From Azospirillum brasilense (GTDB taxonomy: Bacteria; Pseudomonadota; Alphaproteobacteria; Azospirillales; Azospirillaceae), in contig NZ_CP059450.1 in NCBI RefSeq assembly GCF_022023855.1, forward strand, positions 372,001 to 436,000: a DNA stretch of 64,000 nucleotides, in the 5' to 3' direction. The notes below the pieces were generated by a model, which did no database searches, was not told the DNA's origin, and was given only the letters and a program-made list of their open reading frames with translations. A program made the translations under genes and the position numbers. This document shows, in pieces, positions 35,645 to 44,873 of this stretch (position 1 is the stretch's first letter; every line of letters starts with the position of its first letter).

Positions 35645-36241
35645 ATGGATCCCTTCGTCACGCTGACCGCGCCGGCGGTGCCGCTCGACATCGCCAACAT
35701 CGACACCGACCAGCTTTTGCCTGCCCGCTTCCTGAAGAAGCCGCGCAGCGCCGGTTACGGCAATTTCCTGTTCCATGACGAGCGCAAGCCAGGCTTTCCG
35801 CTGGACGACCCGGCCTATGTCGGGGCGCGCGTGCTGGTGACCGACCGCAATTTCGGCTGCGGGTCGTCGCGGGAGGGAGCGGTCTACGCGCTGGTGGACG
35901 GCGGGTTCCGCTGCGTCGTCGCCCCCAGCTTCGGCGACATCTTTGCTGCCAACGCCGCCAAGAACGGTCTGCTGACCATCACCCTGCCGGAGGAGACGGT
36001 GGCGGATCTGCGCCGCCAGTTGCAGGAAACGCCGGGCGCCGCCGTCACCGTGGACCTGCCGGCCCAGACGCTGACCGGCCCGGACAGCCAGCCGCTGACC
36101 TTCGCCATCGACCCGTTCAAGAAGGAATGCCTGATCGAGGGCCTCGACGACGTGGCCCTGACGCTGCGCCACCAGGACGCCATCGATGCCTTCGACCGCG
36201 TCGACGCCGAGGCGCGGCCCTGGCTGGTGCCCGGAGCCTGA
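35645..36241 (+). CDS. LeuD-like hydro-lyase small subunit (catabolic paralogue)
   Basis: A 198-residue aconitase swivel-domain protein, 2 bases after the LeuC-like gene. It has the LeuD fold features IANIDTDQLLPARFLKK, NFGCGSSRE and VVAPSFGDIFAANAAKNGLL. In leucine-biosynthetic LeuD the motif continues GCGSSREHAPWAL; here it is GCGSSREGAVYAL, a change next to the substrate serine-arginine pair. This supports a role other than leucine synthesis. It is the last gene of the cluster and converges on a diguanylate cyclase gene 26 bases away. Confidence 0.85.
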   Translation: MDPFVTLTAPAVPLDIANIDTDQLLPARFLKKPRSAGYGNFLFHDERKPGFPLDDPAYVGARVLVTDRNFGCGSSREGAVYALVDGGFRCVVAPSFGDIFAANAAKNGLLTITLPEETVADLRRQLQETPGAAVTVDLPAQTLTGPDSQPLTFAIDPFKKECLIEGLDDVALTLRHQDAIDAFDRVDAEARPWLVPGA

Positions 36242-36267
36242 CGGGTCGTTGACGGCTCCGCACCGGA

Positions 36268-37164
36268 TCACGGCGCGGCGTCGCATACCACGCGATTGCG
36301 GCCGCCGTTCTTTGCGCGGTACAGCGCCTCGTCCGCCCGGGCGAGCACCGCGGCGACGCTGGTCTCGGCCGGTCTCAGCGCGCTGACCCCGATGCTGACC
36401 GTGAAGGAGAGGACGGACCCGGCGCCGTTGGCGATCCGCACGTCGGTTTCGGAAAGCGCCCGGCGCAGCCGCTCCGCCAGCAGCGCCGCTCCCTGCGGCG
36501 GCGTTTCGGGCAGCAGGATGGCGAACTCCTCGCCGCCCAGCCGGCCCAGGACGTCCGCGCCGCGGACCATGGAGCGGCAGACGCGGACCACGGTGCGGAT
36601 GGCCTCGTCCCCGGTGGCGTGGCCGTAGGTGTCGTTGACCTTCTTGAAGTGGTCGATGTCCAGCATGATCGCCGACAGCGGTTGGCCGCTGCGCTGCGCC
36701 CGAGCCACCTCGTCGGCGGCGCGCGCCATGAAGCGCCCACGGTTCAGTGCGCCGGTCAGCGAATCGGTGGTGGCGAGGCGCTCCAACTGGCGCTGCATGT
36801 CGACCACACGGGAGGCGGCGAGCAGCCGGGCGCGCAGCCATGTCAGGTCCAGCGGCTTGCGCAGGAACTCGTCGGCGCCGTTCTCCACGACCTCGAAGAA
36901 CTGGTTGGTGATGCTGCCGGGGATCATCAGCATGAGGTAGAGGTGCCGTTCCCGCTGCGCCGCACGCAGGTGCCAGCAGACCTCCACGCCCTCCATCTCG
37001 CCGACGCGGAAATCGACCAGCGCGATGTCGATGGGCTCGTCACGGCAACGCGCCAGCGCCGCCTGACCGCTTTCGGCAAAAGCCGTCTGATGGCCGAAGC
37101 CCTCAAGCTGCTGGCACAGCACCGTACGCGCCATGCGTGAATCGTCCACCACCAGAATCCGCAT
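36268..37164 (-). CDS. Response regulator with GGDEF domain (diguanylate cyclase, PleD/WspR-like)
   Basis: A 298-residue protein: receiver domain at residues 1-118 (acidic pocket VVDDS, phospho-acceptor aspartate in IALVDFRV, conserved lysine in FLRKPLD), then a GGDEF domain at 135-295. The active motif GGEEF is intact and is preceded by RGADVLGRL, an RxxD inhibitory site 5 residues upstream, so product inhibition is likely. It should make cyclic-di-GMP on phosphorylation by an unlinked histidine kinase. There is no kinase gene nearby. Confidence 0.92.
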   Translation of the reverse strand: MRILVVDDSRMARTVLCQQLEGFGHQTAFAESGQAALARCRDEPIDIALVDFRVGEMEGVEVCWHLRAAQRERHLYLMLMIPGSITNQFFEVVENGADEFLRKPLDLTWLRARLLAASRVVDMQRQLERLATTDSLTGALNRGRFMARAADEVARAQRSGQPLSAIMLDIDHFKKVNDTYGHATGDEAIRTVVRVCRSMVRGADVLGRLGGEEFAILLPETPPQGAALLAERLRRALSETDVRIANGAGSVLSFTVSIGVSALRPAETSVAAVLARADEALYRAKNGGRNRVVCDAAP

Positions 37165-37307
37165 GCGGCCTCCACGACCATTGCTTCAGAGAAGCACAAA
37201 GCCCTGAAGGAAACATTACAACCGTATGGATTTTCGAATGAACCCGCATCAAGGGGTTGCAAGCGCCGATTCGGTTGGGAAACGCAGAAATGCAAGCGGA
37301 AATTAGG

Positions 37308-37397
37308 TGGCGGATGGGGTGGGATTCGAACCCACGGTGAGGTTGCCCCCACGCCAGTTTTCAAGACTGGAGCCTTAAACCGCTCGGCCACCCATCC
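37308..37397 (-). tRNA. tRNA-Ser (anticodon UGA)
   Basis: On the minus strand the acceptor arm GGATGGG (37397-37391) pairs with CCCATCC (37318-37312). The anticodon loop CTTGAAA carries UGA, the T loop is GTTCGAATC and a long variable arm is present, as expected for serine. The 3' CCA (37310-37308) is encoded. Length is 90 bases with CCA. Confidence 0.97.
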
Positions 37398-37452
37398 AAT
37401 CAACGCCTTCAAGGGCTTAGCCTTGCGCGTCTGGGAACCATTGCCAGCTGAT

Positions 37453-37519
37453 CCCCGCTTTGATCCCCGAAGATGGAGCCTGATCTCGGCTCTCCGCTTG
37501 CTGGGGATCGGAAGCGGGG
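37453..37519. other. Long imperfect inverted repeat upstream of tRNA-Ser
   Basis: The arm at 37453-37468 (CCCCGCTTTGATCCCC) pairs with 37503-37519 (GGGGATCGGAAGCGGGG), about 16 pairs with one bulge and one G-U. The 34-base loop holds another small hairpin (GAGCC/GGCTC). It lies between a hypothetical gene and tRNA-Ser, both on the minus strand, and may be a terminator, processing signal or small structured RNA. There is no U tract. Confidence 0.45.
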
Positions 37520-37602
37520 GGAACATGCCGTGTCCCTGTTTCGGGGTCAACTCGCTTTTGAGCCCCGCCGTACAACAAACACCAACGTTAAACGTGAGGG
37601 CG

Positions 37603-38175
37603 TCACATCCGGATCGGACGGCCCAGGTTTGACAGTCGCTTCGTCGGCTTCGGGGGCGTCGGAGAGTCGGAGAAATCGGGCAGGCTGGGGGCGCGGCTGA
37701 TGACTTTGCGGATCATGACGCCCGTCGCCTCTAGGTCCTCGATCACCGTGGCCGACACGCGGCCCGCGTAATGCGGGCGGTCCAGCTTGGTGCGCATCTC
37801 CTCGATGATCCTCAGCTCCGGCTCGAACAGTTCGCGGGCGCCGATGGGAAGCGCCTGATCGTCCCGCATCCGTTCGAAATAGTTCCGCGTGGCGCGGGCC
37901 AGCAGGCCGGTCAGCAACAGGTCGATCCTCTCGAACTCCGTTCGCAGGTCAGACAGCTTCGCCGTGTTGACGGTCGTCAGGCGCTCTTCCGTCAGGGTGA
38001 CGAGGGCGCGCACCTCTTCCACCTTCCGGCGGAAGCCGAGGAAGGAGGAGAAGCGGTCTTCCTCAATATCGCGCTGCGCGCGCGCGCCCAGTGCAACCGC
38101 TTCGCCGGCCTGCTGCTCGATGGCCGTCAGCAACTCTTCGATCGCTCTGCGGCCGCTGTCCTGTCCCCAGACCAT
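37603..38175 (-). CDS. Hypothetical protein, helical
   Basis: A 190-residue protein with no domain I recognise. It is rich in charged helices with heptad-like spacing (IEELLTAIEQQAGEAVALGARAQRD near the start, EEVRALVTLTEERLTTVN near 55), then a basic proline-containing tail (TPPKPTKRLSNLGRP). No signal peptide or membrane segment. ATG 38175 is chosen because GAGG precedes it and the frame upstream is antisense-like and very basic. It lies between xth and tRNA-Ser; context gives no function. Confidence 0.65.
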   Translation of the reverse strand: MVWGQDSGRRAIEELLTAIEQQAGEAVALGARAQRDIEEDRFSSFLGFRRKVEEVRALVTLTEERLTTVNTAKLSDLRTEFERIDLLLTGLLARATRNYFERMRDDQALPIGARELFEPELRIIEEMRTKLDRPHYAGRVSATVIEDLEATGVMIRKVISRAPSLPDFSDSPTPPKPTKRLSNLGRPIRM

Positions 38176-38248
38176 CGTCTTGCCGCCTCTCCCCGCGGAT
38201 GGACGCTCGCTCGGTTTCCGAGTCGGTCTTGAGGATGCGTGAAAAAAT

Positions 38249-39034
38249 TTAAGAAATGTCTGCCCCGTCGCGCAGGTCGAGCAGGACGGGCGTATGGTCG
38301 GACGCCTTTTCCGCACCGCGTGGGCGGCGGTCGATGCGGCACTCCACCAGACGGTCGGCGGCCTGTGGGGATAGCAGGAAATGGTCGATGCGCAACCCCA
38401 GGTCCCGCGGCCAACAGCCCGCCTGATAGTCCCAGAAGGTGTAGGCGTGGTCGTCGTCGTGCAGGGCGCGGTAGGCCTCGGTCAGGCCCAGATTCAGCAG
38501 GGCGCGGAACTTCGCCCGCGATTCGGGCTGGAACAGGGCGTCGCCGGCGAAGGCCACCGGGTCGAAGACGTCGCGCGGCTCCGGGATGATGTTGTAGTCG
38601 CCGCCCAGCACGAAGGGGATCTCCTGCGCCAGCAGACCGCGGGCGTGGGCGTGCAACCGATCCATCCAGCGGAGCTTGTAGGCGAACTTCTCGGTCCCGA
38701 GGGGGTTTCCGTTGGGCAGGTAGAGCGAGGCGATGCGCACACCGTCCACCGTGGCCTCGACATAGCGGGCCTGCTCGTCCTCCGGCTCGCCGGGCAGGCG
38801 GGTCAGCACGTCCTCGTGCGGCGCCTTGGAAAGGAACGCCACGCCGTTGTAGGACTTCTGCCCCATCGGCGTGACGTGATAGCCCAACTCCTCGAAGGCG
38901 GCGCGCGGGAAGGCCGCGGTCTCGCACTTGATCTCCTGGAGAAGCGCGACGTCCGGGGACTCCGCGCGCAGCCAGTCGGTGATCAGCGGAAGGCGGGCCT
39001 TCGCCGAATTGACGTTCCAGGTGGCGATCTTCAC
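38249..39034 (-). CDS. xth: Exodeoxyribonuclease III (AP endonuclease)
   Basis: A 261-residue EEP-fold nuclease removing abasic sites in base-excision repair. Motifs in order: TWNVNSAKARL, LLQEIKCE with the metal-binding glutamate, Y-N-G-V (SYNGVAFLSK), GGDYNI, WDYQAGCW, LRIDHFLLSP and the catalytic histidine in ASDHTPVL. GTG 39034 is the start. It precedes erpA by 45 bases in transcription order erpA-xth, a common alphaproteobacterial pair. Confidence 0.95.
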   Translation of the reverse strand: MKIATWNVNSAKARLPLITDWLRAESPDVALLQEIKCETAAFPRAAFEELGYHVTPMGQKSYNGVAFLSKAPHEDVLTRLPGEPEDEQARYVEATVDGVRIASLYLPNGNPLGTEKFAYKLRWMDRLHAHARGLLAQEIPFVLGGDYNIIPEPRDVFDPVAFAGDALFQPESRAKFRALLNLGLTEAYRALHDDDHAYTFWDYQAGCWPRDLGLRIDHFLLSPQAADRLVECRIDRRPRGAEKASDHTPVLLDLRDGADIS

Positions 39035-39079
39035 GTCGAGTTCTTCTTGTTCGGCAAAGGCCAGGGGAGAAAGGAACCG

Positions 39080-39448
39080 TCAGGCGGCGAAGGAATTGCC
39101 GCAGCCGCAGGACGCCGTGGCGTTCGGGTTCTTGATCTGGAACGCGGCCCCCATCAGATCCTCGACATAGTCGAGGGTGGAGCCGGCCAGCAGGTCCAGC
39201 GAGACGTCGTCGGTGACGACCTTCACGCCGTTCTTCTCGAACACATGGTCCTCCTCGTTCGCCGTGGCGTCGAAGGCGAAGCCGTACTGGAAGCCGGAGC
39301 AGCCGCCGCCCGACACGGTCAGGCGCAGCATCAGGGCCGGGTCGCCCTCATGCTCGATCAGGAAGGCGACGCGCTTGGCGGCGCTGTCGGACACGGTCAG
39401 AACGCGCGCACCCTCTTGCGCGGTGGCGGGAAGGGCGGTGTCGGGCAT
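39080..39448 (-). CDS. erpA: Iron-sulfur cluster insertion protein ErpA
   Basis: A 122-residue A-type carrier that hands Fe-S clusters to target enzymes. The three conserved cysteines are in SGGGCSGFQYGF near residue 50 and the C-terminal CGCGNSF. The N-terminus before VLTVSDSAAKRV is short and unstructured. ATG 39448 has GAGG just upstream. It is divergent from dgt. Confidence 0.92.
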   Translation of the reverse strand: MPDTALPATAQEGARVLTVSDSAAKRVAFLIEHEGDPALMLRLTVSGGGCSGFQYGFAFDATANEEDHVFEKNGVKVVTDDVSLDLLAGSTLDYVEDLMGAAFQIKNPNATASCGCGNSFAA

Positions 39449-39654
39449 TGGACGGACCTCGGAGTTTCGCGGGACAGACGACACGATGACGAATGTAAGG
39501 GTGCGTCCGCCTTTCGTCAAAGGCATGTCCGGCGCACTCATGCCTGACCTGCGGTTCGCCTGTGCCCGAATGCCTGCTTGCGGCTGCCGGATGTCTCGGC
39601 GGGTCTCCGCCTTCGCCGTTGCACAGCGCGGTTTGCGTCGGTAGTGTCCGCGAC

Positions 39655-40854
39655 ATGACGGCGGACTTCTTCCAGGATCGCCCGGCGCCCTATGGCTGCG
39701 ACCCCGCACAGACGCGCGGCCGGCTGTTTCCGGAGCCGGAAAGCCCGACGCGCTCGTGCTACCAGCGCGACCGCGACCGGATCGTGCATTCCGGTGCCTT
39801 CCGCAAGCTGAAATACAAGACGCAGGTCTTCGTCTATCACGAAGGCGACTATTTCCGCACGCGCCTGACCCACAGCCTGGAGGTGGCGCAGATCGCCCGC
39901 TCGATCAGCCGCGCGCTGGGGCTGAACGAGGATCTGGCGGAGGCGGTGGCGCTCGCCCACGATCTTGGCCACACCCCCTTCGGCCATGCGGGTGAGGATG
40001 CGCTGAACGCCTGCATGGCGCCTTACGGTGGCTTCGCCCACAACGACCAGACGCTGCGCATCCTGACGATGCTGGAGCGGCGCTACGCCGATTTCGACGG
40101 GCTGAACCTGACCTGGGAAGCGCTGGAGGGCGTGGTCAAGCACAACGGCCCGCTGCTGCCTCTCCGTGATGGTGAAAAGCTGCCGACGACGCTGGCCTCC
40201 TTTCGGGAGCGCCGGGACCTGGAGCTTCACACCAACCCCGGCGCCGAGGCGCAGGTGGCGGCCCTGGCCGACGACATCGCCTACAACAACCACGACATCG
40301 ACGATGGGCTGCGCGCCGGCCTGTTCACGGTGGACGAGGTGGCGGAGCTGCCGCTGGTCGGCCCGGTGGTGCGGCAGGTCTGCGACCGCTATCCCGGGCT
40401 GGAGCGCTCCCGCCTGATCCATGAGACGATCCGGCGAATGATCAACAACATGATCGTCGACCTGCTGGCCGAGACGCGGGAGCGGCTGGACCGTCACCGC
40501 CCGGGCAGCGCCGCCGAGCTGCGCGCCCTGCCGGAGGCGGTCGTCAGCTTCTCCCCCGCGATGTTCGAGGCGCAGCGGCCCTTGCGCGCCTTCCTGAAAC
40601 AGCGCATGTACCGCCATTACCGGGTGAACCGGGAAATGAGCAAGTGCAAGCGGGTGGTCACCGCCTTGTTCGACCTGTTCATGGCCGAGCCGAACACCCT
40701 GCCGACGCAATGGCAGGAAGAGATCGCCAAACAGGGCGGGCACGGGGACCGGACGGTGCTGGCGCGGCTGGTCGCCGACTACATCGCCGGCATGACCGAC
40801 CGCTACGCGCTCGCCGAATACGCCCGCCTGTTCGACATGGACGCCAAGACCTAA
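39655..40854 (+). CDS. dgt: Deoxyguanosinetriphosphate triphosphohydrolase-like protein
   Basis: A 399-residue HD-domain enzyme cleaving dNTPs to nucleoside and triphosphate. The HD metal site is [15 protein letters not shown] near residue 62 and [17 protein letters not shown] near 103, with [26 protein letters not shown] and [11 protein letters not shown] further on. This is the short alphaproteobacterial type, without the E. coli insertion. It begins the conserved run dgt-argS-SPOR-nagZ. Confidence 0.92.
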   Translation: MTADFFQDRPAPYGCDPAQTRGRLFPEPESPTRSCYQRDRDRIVHSGAFRKLKYKTQVFVYHEGDYFRTRLTHSLEVAQIARSISRALGLNEDLAEAVALAHDLGHTPFGHAGEDALNACMAPYGGFAHNDQTLRILTMLERRYADFDGLNLTWEALEGVVKHNGPLLPLRDGEKLPTTLASFRERRDLELHTNPGAEAQVAALADDIAYNNHDIDDGLRAGLFTVDEVAELPLVGPVVRQVCDRYPGLERSRLIHETIRRMINNMIVDLLAETRERLDRHRPGSAAELRALPEAVVSFSPAMFEAQRPLRAFLKQRMYRHYRVNREMSKCKRVVTALFDLFMAEPNTLPTQWQEEIAKQGGHGDRTVLARLVADYIAGMTDRYALAEYARLFDMDAKT

Positions 40855-40885
40855 CCGGCCCAGACCTAAAGCAAGAATTGAAACG

Positions 40886-42646
40886 ATGAACATCTTCAAG
40901 GTCTTCGAGAACGACATCCGCAAGCTGCTGGACGAGCTGGCCGCCGAGGGCCAGATCCCGGCGGGGCTCGATACCGCGCGCCTGACGGTGGAACCGCCGC
41001 GCGAGGCGGCGCACGGCGACCTGTCGACCAACGCGGCGATGATCCTGGCGAAGCCGGCGGGCAAGCCGCCCCGTGCGCTGGCCGAGCTGCTGGTGGCGAA
41101 GCTGAAGACCCGCCCCGACGTGGCGAGCGCCGAGATCGCCGGTCCGGGCTTCGTGAACCTGCGCCTGTCGGCCGATGTCTGGCGCGACCGCATCCGCGAC
41201 GTGCTGACCGCCGGCACCGCCTATGGCGAGAGCACGCTGGGCGGCAAGCGTCCGGTGAACGTCGAGTATGTGTCGGCCAACCCCACCGGCCCGCTGCACG
41301 CGGCCCATGGCCGCGGCGCCGTCTTCGGCGACGCGCTGGCCGCGCTGCTGGAGAAGGCCGGCTACGCCGTCAGCCGCGAATATTACATCAACGACGCCGG
41401 CGCCCAGGTTGACGTGCTCGGCCGCTCCACCTTCCTGCGCTACCGCGAGGCGCTGGGCGAGGCCATCGGCGAGATCCCGGCGGGCCTCTATCCCGGCGAG
41501 TATCTGAAGGAGGTCGGGCAGGCCTTGGCCGAGCGCGACGGCAGCAAGTGGGTTGGCGCGGACGAGGCCGACTGGCTGCCGGCCTGCCGCGACTTCGCCA
41601 TCGCCACGATCATGGCATGGATCAAGGAGGACCTCGGCGTCCTCGGCGTCCGCATGGACGTCTACAGCTCCGAACGCGCGCTGGTGAAGGCCGGGGCGGT
41701 GGACACGGCGTTGAAGGCGCTGGAGGACCGCGGCCTGATCTATGTCGGCGTGCTGGAACCGCCGAAGGGCAAGAAGCCCGACGATTGGGAGCCGCGCCCG
41801 CAGACGCTGTTCAAGTCCACCGACTTCGGCGATGACGTCGACCGCCCGCTGAAGAAGTCGGACGGGTCCTTCACCTACTTCTCCAACGACATCGCCTATC
41901 ACTACGACAAGCACCGCCGCGGCTTCGACCTGCAGATCGACGTGTGGGGCGCCGACCACGGCGGCTACGTCAAGCGCATGCAGGCGGCGACCACGGCGAT
42001 CACCGAGGGCAAGGCGTCGCTGGACGTGAAGCTCTGCCAGCTCGTTCATCTGATGAAGAACGGCGAGCCGGTGAAGATGTCCAAGCGCGCCGGCACCTTC
42101 GTGACGCTGCGCGACGTGATCGAGGAGGTCGGCCGCGATGTCGTCCGCTTCATCATGCTGACCCGCCGCAACGACCAGACGCTGGACTTCGACTTCGCCA
42201 AGGTCGTGGAGCAGTCGAAGGACAACCCGGTCTTCTACGTGCAGTACGCCCACGCCCGCTGCCGCTCGGTGCTGCGCCACGCCGCGACGGCTCTGCCGGG
42301 GGCCGACCTGTCGCTGGCGGCGCTGGCCGCCCGGACCAACCTCGCCCGCCTCGACAGCGAGGAGGAAATGGCTCTGGCCAAGCGCATGGCGACTTGGCCG
42401 CGTCTGGTCGAATCCGCCGCCGAGGCGCACGAGCCGCACCGCGTGGCCTTCTACCTCTACGATCTCGCCAGCGACTTCCACGCCCTGTGGAACAAGGGCC
42501 GCGACGACACCAGCCTGCGCTTCCTGATCGACGGCGACGAGGAGGTGACGGTGGCCCGTCTGGCGCTGGTCAGCGCGGTCGCCACGGTGATCGCCTCCGG
42601 CCTCGCCGTGATGGGCGTGGAGCCGGCGGAGGAATTGCGGTCATGA
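40886..42646 (+). CDS. argS: Arginine--tRNA ligase
   Basis: A 586-residue class I synthetase. The HIGH-like motif is [13 protein letters not shown] near residue 132, and the KMSKS-like loop is [10 protein letters not shown] near residue 395. The N-terminal additional domain and the C-terminal DALR helical domain (from about 450, [12 protein letters not shown]) are present, so the enzyme is full-length. It starts 32 bases after the dgt stop and overlaps the SPOR gene by 4 bases. Confidence 0.97.
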   Translation: MNIFKVFENDIRKLLDELAAEGQIPAGLDTARLTVEPPREAAHGDLSTNAAMILAKPAGKPPRALAELLVAKLKTRPDVASAEIAGPGFVNLRLSADVWRDRIRDVLTAGTAYGESTLGGKRPVNVEYVSANPTGPLHAAHGRGAVFGDALAALLEKAGYAVSREYYINDAGAQVDVLGRSTFLRYREALGEAIGEIPAGLYPGEYLKEVGQALAERDGSKWVGADEADWLPACRDFAIATIMAWIKEDLGVLGVRMDVYSSERALVKAGAVDTALKALEDRGLIYVGVLEPPKGKKPDDWEPRPQTLFKSTDFGDDVDRPLKKSDGSFTYFSNDIAYHYDKHRRGFDLQIDVWGADHGGYVKRMQAATTAITEGKASLDVKLCQLVHLMKNGEPVKMSKRAGTFVTLRDVIEEVGRDVVRFIMLTRRNDQTLDFDFAKVVEQSKDNPVFYVQYAHARCRSVLRHAATALPGADLSLAALAARTNLARLDSEEEMALAKRMATWPRLVESAAEAHEPHRVAFYLYDLASDFHALWNKGRDDTSLRFLIDGDEEVTVARLALVSAVATVIASGLAVMGVEPAEELRS

Positions 42647-43587
42647 GGTATGAGGGCGATGCCAACTACGCCAGCGATCCCTACGGCACGCCGCCGCAGC
42701 GGGGAGGTCGGCGCGGTCTGCTCGGCCTCGGTCTGGCGGTGGTCGGCATCGTGGCCTTCGCCGGCGCGATCGTCGTCGTCTACAGCGGCAAGGGGCAGAG
42801 CACGCCGGACGGCGGCCCGCCGCTGCTGATGGCCGACAGCGCGCCGACCAAGGCCCGCCCGGAGCAGCCCGGCGGCATGGAAGTGCCGCACCAGGACAAG
42901 CTGGTCTACGAACGGCTGAACGACCGCGGGTCGAAGTCGCAGATCGAACGCCTGCTGCCGCCGCCGGAGGAGCCGCTGCCGCGGCCGGTCGTGGCCCCCC
43001 AGGTGCCGCCGTCGCCGACCCTGCCGGAGGCGCCCGCGGTGGCCCAGCTTCCGCCGCCCCCGCCGGGCTCCACCACCACGGTGCCGCGCCAGGACGGGGA
43101 GGGGACCGCCGTGCCGCCGCCCGTCGCGTCTCCAGCCCCCCCACCCGCCGTAGCCGCGCTCCCCGCACCGGCACCGGCGCCCAAGGCCGCCCCGCCGCCC
43201 GCGGCCAAGCCGGCTCCGGCTCCGCCGCAGGCCCAGACGCCGCCTGCCGCGGCGCCCAAGCCGCAGCCCGCGCCGCCGGTGGCGGCCGCCCCAGCTCCGC
43301 AGCCGGCGCCCACTCCGGCACCCGCCAAGGCATCGGGTGGAGGGAACTGGCGCGTCCAGCTCGCCGCGGTGCGCAGCGAGGCCGAGGCCTCGACGGAATG
43401 GAAGCGCCTGACCAGCCGCTACGGCGCGGCGCTCGGTGGGCTGTCCATGCAGGTCGCCAAGGCCGATCTGGGCGAGAAGGGCATCTTCTACCGCATCCAG
43501 GGTGTCGGCCTCGACGAGGAGCGCGCCAAGTCGGTCTGCGCCCAGCTCAAGTCCCAGAATGTGGGGTGTGTGGTTGTCCGTCCCTAA
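42643..43587 (+). CDS. SPOR-domain membrane protein with proline-rich linker
   Basis: A 314-residue protein in three parts: a cytoplasmic N-terminus followed by one membrane helix ([22 protein letters not shown], residues 27-48), a long periplasmic Pro/Ala-rich linker (about 105-228) and a C-terminal SPOR domain ([15 protein letters not shown] from about 234) that binds denuded peptidoglycan at division sites. It overlaps argS (ATGA). The neighbouring nagZ also acts on cell-wall fragments. The proline-rich part is low complexity. Confidence 0.9.
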   Translation: MRYEGDANYASDPYGTPPQRGGRRGLLGLGLAVVGIVAFAGAIVVVYSGKGQSTPDGGPPLLMADSAPTKARPEQPGGMEVPHQDKLVYERLNDRGSKSQIERLLPPPEEPLPRPVVAPQVPPSPTLPEAPAVAQLPPPPPGSTTTVPRQDGEGTAVPPPVASPAPPPAVAALPAPAPAPKAAPPPAAKPAPAPPQAQTPPAAAPKPQPAPPVAAAPAPQPAPTPAPAKASGGGNWRVQLAAVRSEAEASTEWKRLTSRYGAALGGLSMQVAKADLGEKGIFYRIQGVGLDEERAKSVCAQLKSQNVGCVVVRP

Positions 43588-44825
43588 TCCGGCTTTGCCG
43601 AACGCCCGAAACGCGTCCGGACCTCATCGTGCGCCTCACCGTGCGGTGGTGTTCGGCGCCGCCGGCACCGCCCTGACCGCGGACGAGCGCGCCTTTTTCT
43701 GTGACGCCGACCCGCTGGGCTTCATCCTGTTCCGGCGCAACTGCGACACGCCGGAGCAGGTCCGCGCGCTGGTGGCGGAGATGCGCGCGGCGGTGGGCCG
43801 CGCCGACGCCCCCGTGCTGATCGACCAGGAAGGCGGACGGGTGGCCCGCATGCGCCCGCCGCACTGGCCGGCCTTCCCGCCGATGCGCGCCTTCGGCGAT
43901 GTTCCGGCGCAACTGCGACACGCCGGAGCAGGTCCGCGCGCTGGTGGCGGAGATGCGCGCGGCGGTGGGCCGCGCCGACGCCCCCGTGCTGATCGACCAG
44001 GAAGGCGGACGGGTGGCCCGCATGCGCCCGCCGCACTGGCCGGCCTTCCCGCCGATGCGCGCCTTCGGCGATCTCGCGGCCCGCGACGCCGCCGCCGGTC
44101 GGGAGGCTGCCTGGATCAACGCCCGGCTGCTGGCGCTGATGCTGGCGGACTGCGGCGTGACGGTGGATTGCGCCCCGGTCTGCGACGTGCCGGTGGAGGG
44201 CGCCCACGACATCATCGGCGACCGCGCCTTCTGCGGCGATCCGGCCCGCGTCGCCGATCTGGCGCGGGCGACCTGCGAGGGGCTGATGGCCGGCGGCGTT
44301 CTGCCGGTCGTCAAGCATCTGCCCGGCCATGGCCGGGCCTTCACCGACAGCCACGCTGAGCTACCGGTGGTGGACGCCCCGCGCGCGGCGCTGGAGGCCA
44401 CCGACTTCGCGCCGTTCCGCGCCCTGGCCGACATGCCGCTCGGCATGGTCGCCCATGTGGTGATGAAGGCCATCGACCCGGACCAGCCCGCCAGCACCTC
44501 GGCGATCGTGATGCGCGACGTGGTGCGCGGCGCCCCCATCGGCTTCGACGGGCTGCTGTTCAGCGACGACCTGTCGATGGGTGCGCTGGCCGGCGGCATG
44601 CGCGGACGCGCGGAGGCGGTCCTGGCGGCCGGGCTGGACGTCGTGCTCCACTGCAACGGCGTGATGGAGGAGATGGTGGCGGTGGCCGAGGGCGTTCCGG
44701 CGATGAGCGGCGCGGCGGTGCGGCGCTGGGCGAGGGCCGAGGCGATGCGCGGCCCTGCGCAGCCGGTGGACGCCGACGACTTGCGGGCGCGTCTGGCGGA
44801 ATTGCTGGGAACTCCCCAGGTTTAG
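43559..44825 (+). pseudogene. nagZ: beta-N-acetylhexosaminidase NagZ, disrupted by tandem duplication
   Basis: NagZ removes N-acetylglucosamine from cell-wall muropeptides in the cytoplasm. The N-terminal part (VVFGAAGTALT, LGFILFRRNCDTPEQV, VLIDQEGGRVARM) is in one frame, then a 172-bp exact tandem duplication (43729-43900, 43901-44072) shifts the frame because 172 is not a multiple of 3. After the second copy the protein continues in another frame from ATG 43899, with KHLPGHGRAFTDSH and the catalytic aspartate in FSDDLSMGAL intact. An internal product from 43899 would lack the first barrel strand. ATG 43559 only marks where the frame opens; the true start is unclear, probably GTG near 43646. 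Confidence 0.85.
43729..44072. repeat. Perfect 172-bp tandem duplication inside nagZ
   Basis: Copy 1 (43729-43900) and copy 2 (43901-44072) look identical base for base, with only one base of shared sequence at the outer junctions. Perfect identity implies a very recent event or an assembly error. The junction creates ATG 43899. Confidence 0.95.
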
Positions 44826-44873
44826 AGCCATGCTCAGGCTTCCCGGACGGGTCCGGGGAGCGCAACGGGAGAG

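Noticed and set aside
37308..37397. tRNA-Ser as an integration site for a mobile element
   Set aside because: There is no integrase, no duplicated tRNA end and no change in gene content next to it.
42940..43330. Repetitive CCG/GCC-rich DNA in the SPOR gene
   Set aside because: It encodes a Pro/Ala linker and has no fixed repeat unit, so it is not a separate repeat or array.
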